A DNA stretch of 8,135 nucleotides, taken from assembly GCA_947856335.1 (NCBI GenBank), contig CANUCD010000045.1:1-8135 (forward strand). Direction: 5' to 3'. Each line of letters starts with the position of its first letter. Within the stretch, counting starts at the first letter, position 1. The stretch comes from an uncultured Bacilli bacterium. Lineage in GTDB: Bacteria > Bacillota_I > Bacilli_A > RF39 > UBA660. A program made the position numbers and the translations under genes. A model generated the notes under the pieces. The model did not search any database, was not told the origin of the DNA, and saw only the letters and a program-made list of their open reading frames with translations. Shown here piece by piece: positions 6,420-8,135 of this stretch.

Positions 6420-7533
6420 AATCGAAAAACTAAAAAAAGAACGAAAAGATATTATTGATAGTGCAAGTAAAAAAATACCTAAAAATACTTTAATAGATGA
6501 AGTTATACTAAATAATCATAATATATATCATACCATTATTTCATCTATTAAAGAAGAGACAAATGATACTAAAACATTTACTTTAACAATAGATAAAGAA
6601 TCTAATACAACCATGCTTCCTCCATTTATTCCAGGACAATATATAACTCTTTATTTAACAATTAGTGATATTCCTACATCTAGAGCATACTCTCTTTCAT
6701 CAAGTCCTAATTTAAGTTTAAAAAACGAATACGAAATAACGGTTAAAAGAGTAGAGGGTGGACTTGTAAGTAACTATATGTTAGATGAATTAAAAGTAGG
6801 AGATAAACTAGATATTTCCAATCCATCAGGAAACTTTGGTTATAATCCTGTGCGTGATGAGAAAAATGTAGTAGCAATCGCTGGTGGAAGTGGAATTACC
6901 CCATTTATGTCTCTTGCTCGTGCTATATTAGAGGGAATGTATGATTGTAATTTAACTGTATTTTATAGTGTTAAAACATATGATGATATAATATTTAGAA
7001 AAGAAATAGAAGAAATAAATAAAAAGAATAAAAATGTTTGTTTTATTATTACTCTTACAAGAGAAGAAAAAGATGGTTTTTTACATGGACACTTAAATAA
7101 AGAAATGATAGAACCATATATTAAAGAATTTAATACTATTTTAATGTGTGGACCAAAAAGTATTTATAAAACTATGAATGAAATATTAAATGAATTTAAT
7201 ATACCTAGAAAAAGTGTTCATTATGAAAACTTTGCTGTTACTTATGAACCTGATGAAATTAAAACTTATGAGTTAAAAGTTATCATGAATGAAAGTACTG
7301 TAACTATTCCCTGTAAAAGTAATGAAACTCTACTAGTTACTATGGAAAAAAACAAAATAAAAGCTCCATCTTTATGTAGAGTAGGTGAATGTGGTTATTG
7401 TCGTAGTAAACTTCTAGTAGGCAAAGTAAAAATGATTGGGGCAAGTATTGAAAGGTCTCTAGAAGATGATGGATATATTCATCCGTGTGTATCATATCCT
7501 GATAGTGATATTACCCTAAAACTAGATATATAA
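6412..7533 (+). CDS. NAD(P)H flavin reductase with C-terminal [2Fe-2S] ferredoxin domain
   Basis: A 373-residue soluble electron-transfer protein of the ferredoxin-NADP reductase family, arranged like Hcr/VanB-type oxygenase reductases. Residues 1-38 are a lysine-rich helical extension not needed for the fold. The FAD domain (about 39-145) contains RAYSLSSSP (91-99), the flavin-binding RxYS motif, and SNPSGNFGY (136-144). The NAD(P) domain (about 150-275) has AGGSGITP (157-164) and MCGP (245-248). The C-terminal ferredoxin domain (about 285-373) holds Cys322, Cys327, Cys330 and Cys359 in the C-x4-C-x2-C-x28-C spacing of plant-type [2Fe-2S] centres, so all cluster ligands are present. It should pass electrons one at a time from NAD(P)H through FAD to iron-sulfur and then to a partner. 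The immediate partner candidate is the flavoprotein encoded upstream. The preference for NADH or NADPH is not decided. It is the last gene of the operon. Confidence 0.92.
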   Translation: MNKIEKLKKERKDIIDSASKKIPKNTLIDEVILNNHNIYHTIISSIKEETNDTKTFTLTIDKESNTTMLPPFIPGQYITLYLTISDIPTSRAYSLSSSPNLSLKNEYEITVKRVEGGLVSNYMLDELKVGDKLDISNPSGNFGYNPVRDEKNVVAIAGGSGITPFMSLARAILEGMYDCNLTVFYSVKTYDDIIFRKEIEEINKKNKNVCFIITLTREEKDGFLHGHLNKEMIEPYIKEFNTILMCGPKSIYKTMNEILNEFNIPRKSVHYENFAVTYEPDEIKTYELKVIMNESTVTIPCKSNETLLVTMEKNKIKAPSLCRVGECGYCRSKLLVGKVKMIGASIERSLEDDGYIHPCVSYPDSDITLKLDI

Positions 7534-7534
7534 G

Positions 7535-7557
7535 CAGAATGAAAGTTCTGTTTTTTT
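7535..7557 (+). terminator. Rho-independent terminator of the xpk operon
   Basis: CAGAAT (7535-7540) pairs with GTTCTG (7545-7550), including one T-G wobble, around a GAAA tetraloop. Seven Ts (7551-7557) follow. It begins two bases after the TAA of the reductase gene. Confidence 0.88.
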
Positions 7558-7592
7558 AATGTACAAAAAGTACGAAAATAGTAACAAATATA

Positions 7593-7621
7593 TTGATTTT
7601 TATTCAATGATATAATATACT
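7593..7621 (+). promoter_or_regulatory. Distal candidate promoter for the 7757 gene
   Basis: TTGATT (7593-7598), a 17-base spacer and TATACT (7616-7621). Transcription would start near 7628 and give a leader of about 130 nt containing the hairpin at 7641-7661. A further TATAAT at 7611-7616 has no well-spaced -35. Confidence 0.45.
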
Positions 7622-7640
7622 ATTAACATAGAAGTATATC

Positions 7641-7661
7641 ATAGATTTATTACAAATCTAT
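7641..7661. repeat. 8-bp inverted repeat (hairpin) upstream of the 7757 gene
   Basis: ATAGATTT (7641-7648) and AAATCTAT (7654-7661) are perfectly complementary around the loop ATTAC. The following bases (TTATGAG) are not a T tract, so it is not a normal terminator. It may be a leader RNA structure of the distal transcript or an operator. Confidence 0.5.
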
Positions 7662-7680
7662 TTATGAGTCTATAAGAAGT

Positions 7681-7699
7681 TTTGACAAGTTTTGTCGAA
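7681..7699. promoter_or_regulatory. Inverted pair of Spo0A-box-like sites
   Basis: TTTGTCGAA (7691-7699) matches the Spo0A box consensus TTTGTCRAA in all nine positions. On the other strand, 7681-7688 reads TTGTCAAA, matching eight of nine positions when the next base is included. The two face each other as an imperfect palindrome. They lie about 40-55 bases before the start expected from the proximal -10, where an activator would bind. The source of the regulator is not in the window. Confidence 0.4.
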
Positions 7700-7721
7700 T
7701 GCCATGAAAAATAATTTAATA

Positions 7722-7730
7722 TGTTATAAA
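7722..7730 (+). promoter_or_regulatory. Proximal extended -10 promoter for the 7757 gene
   Basis: TGT followed by TATAAA (7725-7730) is an extended -10 element. The -35 position (7702-7707, CCATGA) is poor, consistent with either an extended -10 promoter or one that needs an activator. Transcription would start near 7737, about 20 nt before ATG 7757. Confidence 0.5.
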
Positions 7731-7756
7731 ATGGTTGAAGTAAAGGAAGAGTGGAA

Positions 7757-8135
7757 ATGAAAAAAGTAGGATTTATATTAAGTGGAATAGTTATATTATT
7801 AGGAGTATTATGGATATTACCTAAAGAAAAAGAAAACATCTTAGTTAAAGATAAAGAAGAAATATCTAATGCAACCCTTGCCTTTTTTATAGAACAAGAT
7901 AGTGGTAATTATGAAAAATCGGATACTCTCCCAACAAGTGGATATACACTAAATACAAGTAAAAGTGTGTGCACTAATAACACAACTCCATCATGGGATA
8001 ATGACAAACTATACTTAAATAACTTAACAAATAACGGAACAGAATGTTATTTGTATTTTGATGAATATTATGCTAAAGATGTAATACTTGCAAATAAAAC
8101 GATAGATAATAGTAGAAGTGGAGCTATAACTGGAA
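7757..8135 (+). CDS. Membrane-anchored extracytoplasmic protein, truncated by the window end
   Basis: An open frame of 126 codons from ATG 7757 to the window edge without a stop. The ribosome site AAAGGA (7742-7747) is 9 bases upstream. Residues 2-3 are lysines, and residues 4-21 form one hydrophobic helix (VGFILSGIVILLGVLWIL). A charged stretch (22-35) follows with no clear signal peptidase site, so it is probably a signal anchor with the rest outside the cell. The outer part is rich in Asn, Thr, Ser and Tyr and has two cysteines, Cys72 in TSKSVCTNN and Cys97 in GTECYLYFD, flanking a PSWDNDKLYL segment. They could form a disulfide. From memory, similar segments (an S-x-C, a PSWD-like stretch, then C-Y-x-Y-F) recur in secreted proteins of AT-rich gut Bacilli, but I cannot name a family or function. 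The regulatory region with Spo0A-like boxes lies upstream. Confidence 0.8.
   Translation, partial: MKKVGFILSGIVILLGVLWILPKEKENILVKDKEEISNATLAFFIEQDSGNYEKSDTLPTSGYTLNTSKSVCTNNTTPSWDNDKLYLNNLTNNGTECYLYFDEYYAKDVILANKTIDNSRSGAITG

Noticed and set aside
7559..7615. Short plus-strand frame of 18 codons (ATG at 7559)
   Set aside because: It begins right after the terminator T run with no ribosome site, and its end overlaps candidate promoter sequence.
7639..7839. Minus-strand open frame across the regulatory region and the surface-protein start
   Set aside because: It overlaps a supported promoter region and a signal-anchor start, and has no recognisable domain.
1..8135. CRISPR array, insertion sequence, phage or toxin-antitoxin module
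   Set aside because: There are no regularly spaced direct repeats, transposase motifs, terminal inverted repeats with target duplications, or toxin-like partner next to the HTH gene.

Overview
This is a strongly AT-rich, gene-dense stretch of a low-GC Firmicute (Bacillota) chromosome. The genes use the standard code: TGG is tryptophan, TGA ends the phosphoketolase gene, and no gene needs TGA read-through. The codon bias, the omega subunit sequence and the secreted protein at the right edge suggest one of the AT-rich gut Bacilli lineages (Erysipelotrichales or relatives bordering the Mollicutes). This placement is inferred from sequence style, not from a search.

Left part (1-2360): a minus-strand regulator with two tandem XRE-type helix-turn-helix domains (80-520) is divergent from a run of plus-strand genes. 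These are an unrecognised all-helical protein (637-1215), an unrecognised protein ending in a beta-clamp-binding-like QMRLF tail (1248-1946), the RNA polymerase omega subunit rpoZ (2034-2231) and tRNA-Ala(TGC) (2284-2360). Each appears to have its own promoter. The tRNA is followed by a clear rho-independent terminator (2374-2393).

Central operon (2576-7533): a full-length phosphoketolase (xpk), a CrtI/retinol-saturase-like FAD oxidoreductase and an NAD(P)H-dependent flavin reductase with a C-terminal plant-type [2Fe-2S] domain. They overlap by 11 and 8 bases, are translationally coupled, run from one extended -10 promoter and end at a hairpin terminator (7535-7557). Phosphoketolase makes acetyl-phosphate from sugar phosphates. 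The other two look like an electron-transfer pair in which NAD(P)H electrons pass through FAD and an iron-sulfur centre, possibly to the saturase-like flavoprotein. Their substrate is unknown, and this set is the best candidate here for an undescribed metabolic module.

Right part (7558-8135): a 199-base regulatory region with two candidate promoters, a hairpin and a pair of inverted Spo0A-box-like sites precedes a truncated membrane-anchored extracytoplasmic protein that runs off the window.

A shared feature is promoter placement. For five genes, the best -10 hexamer ends only 16-26 bases before the start codon, so leaders would be only about 10-20 nt.
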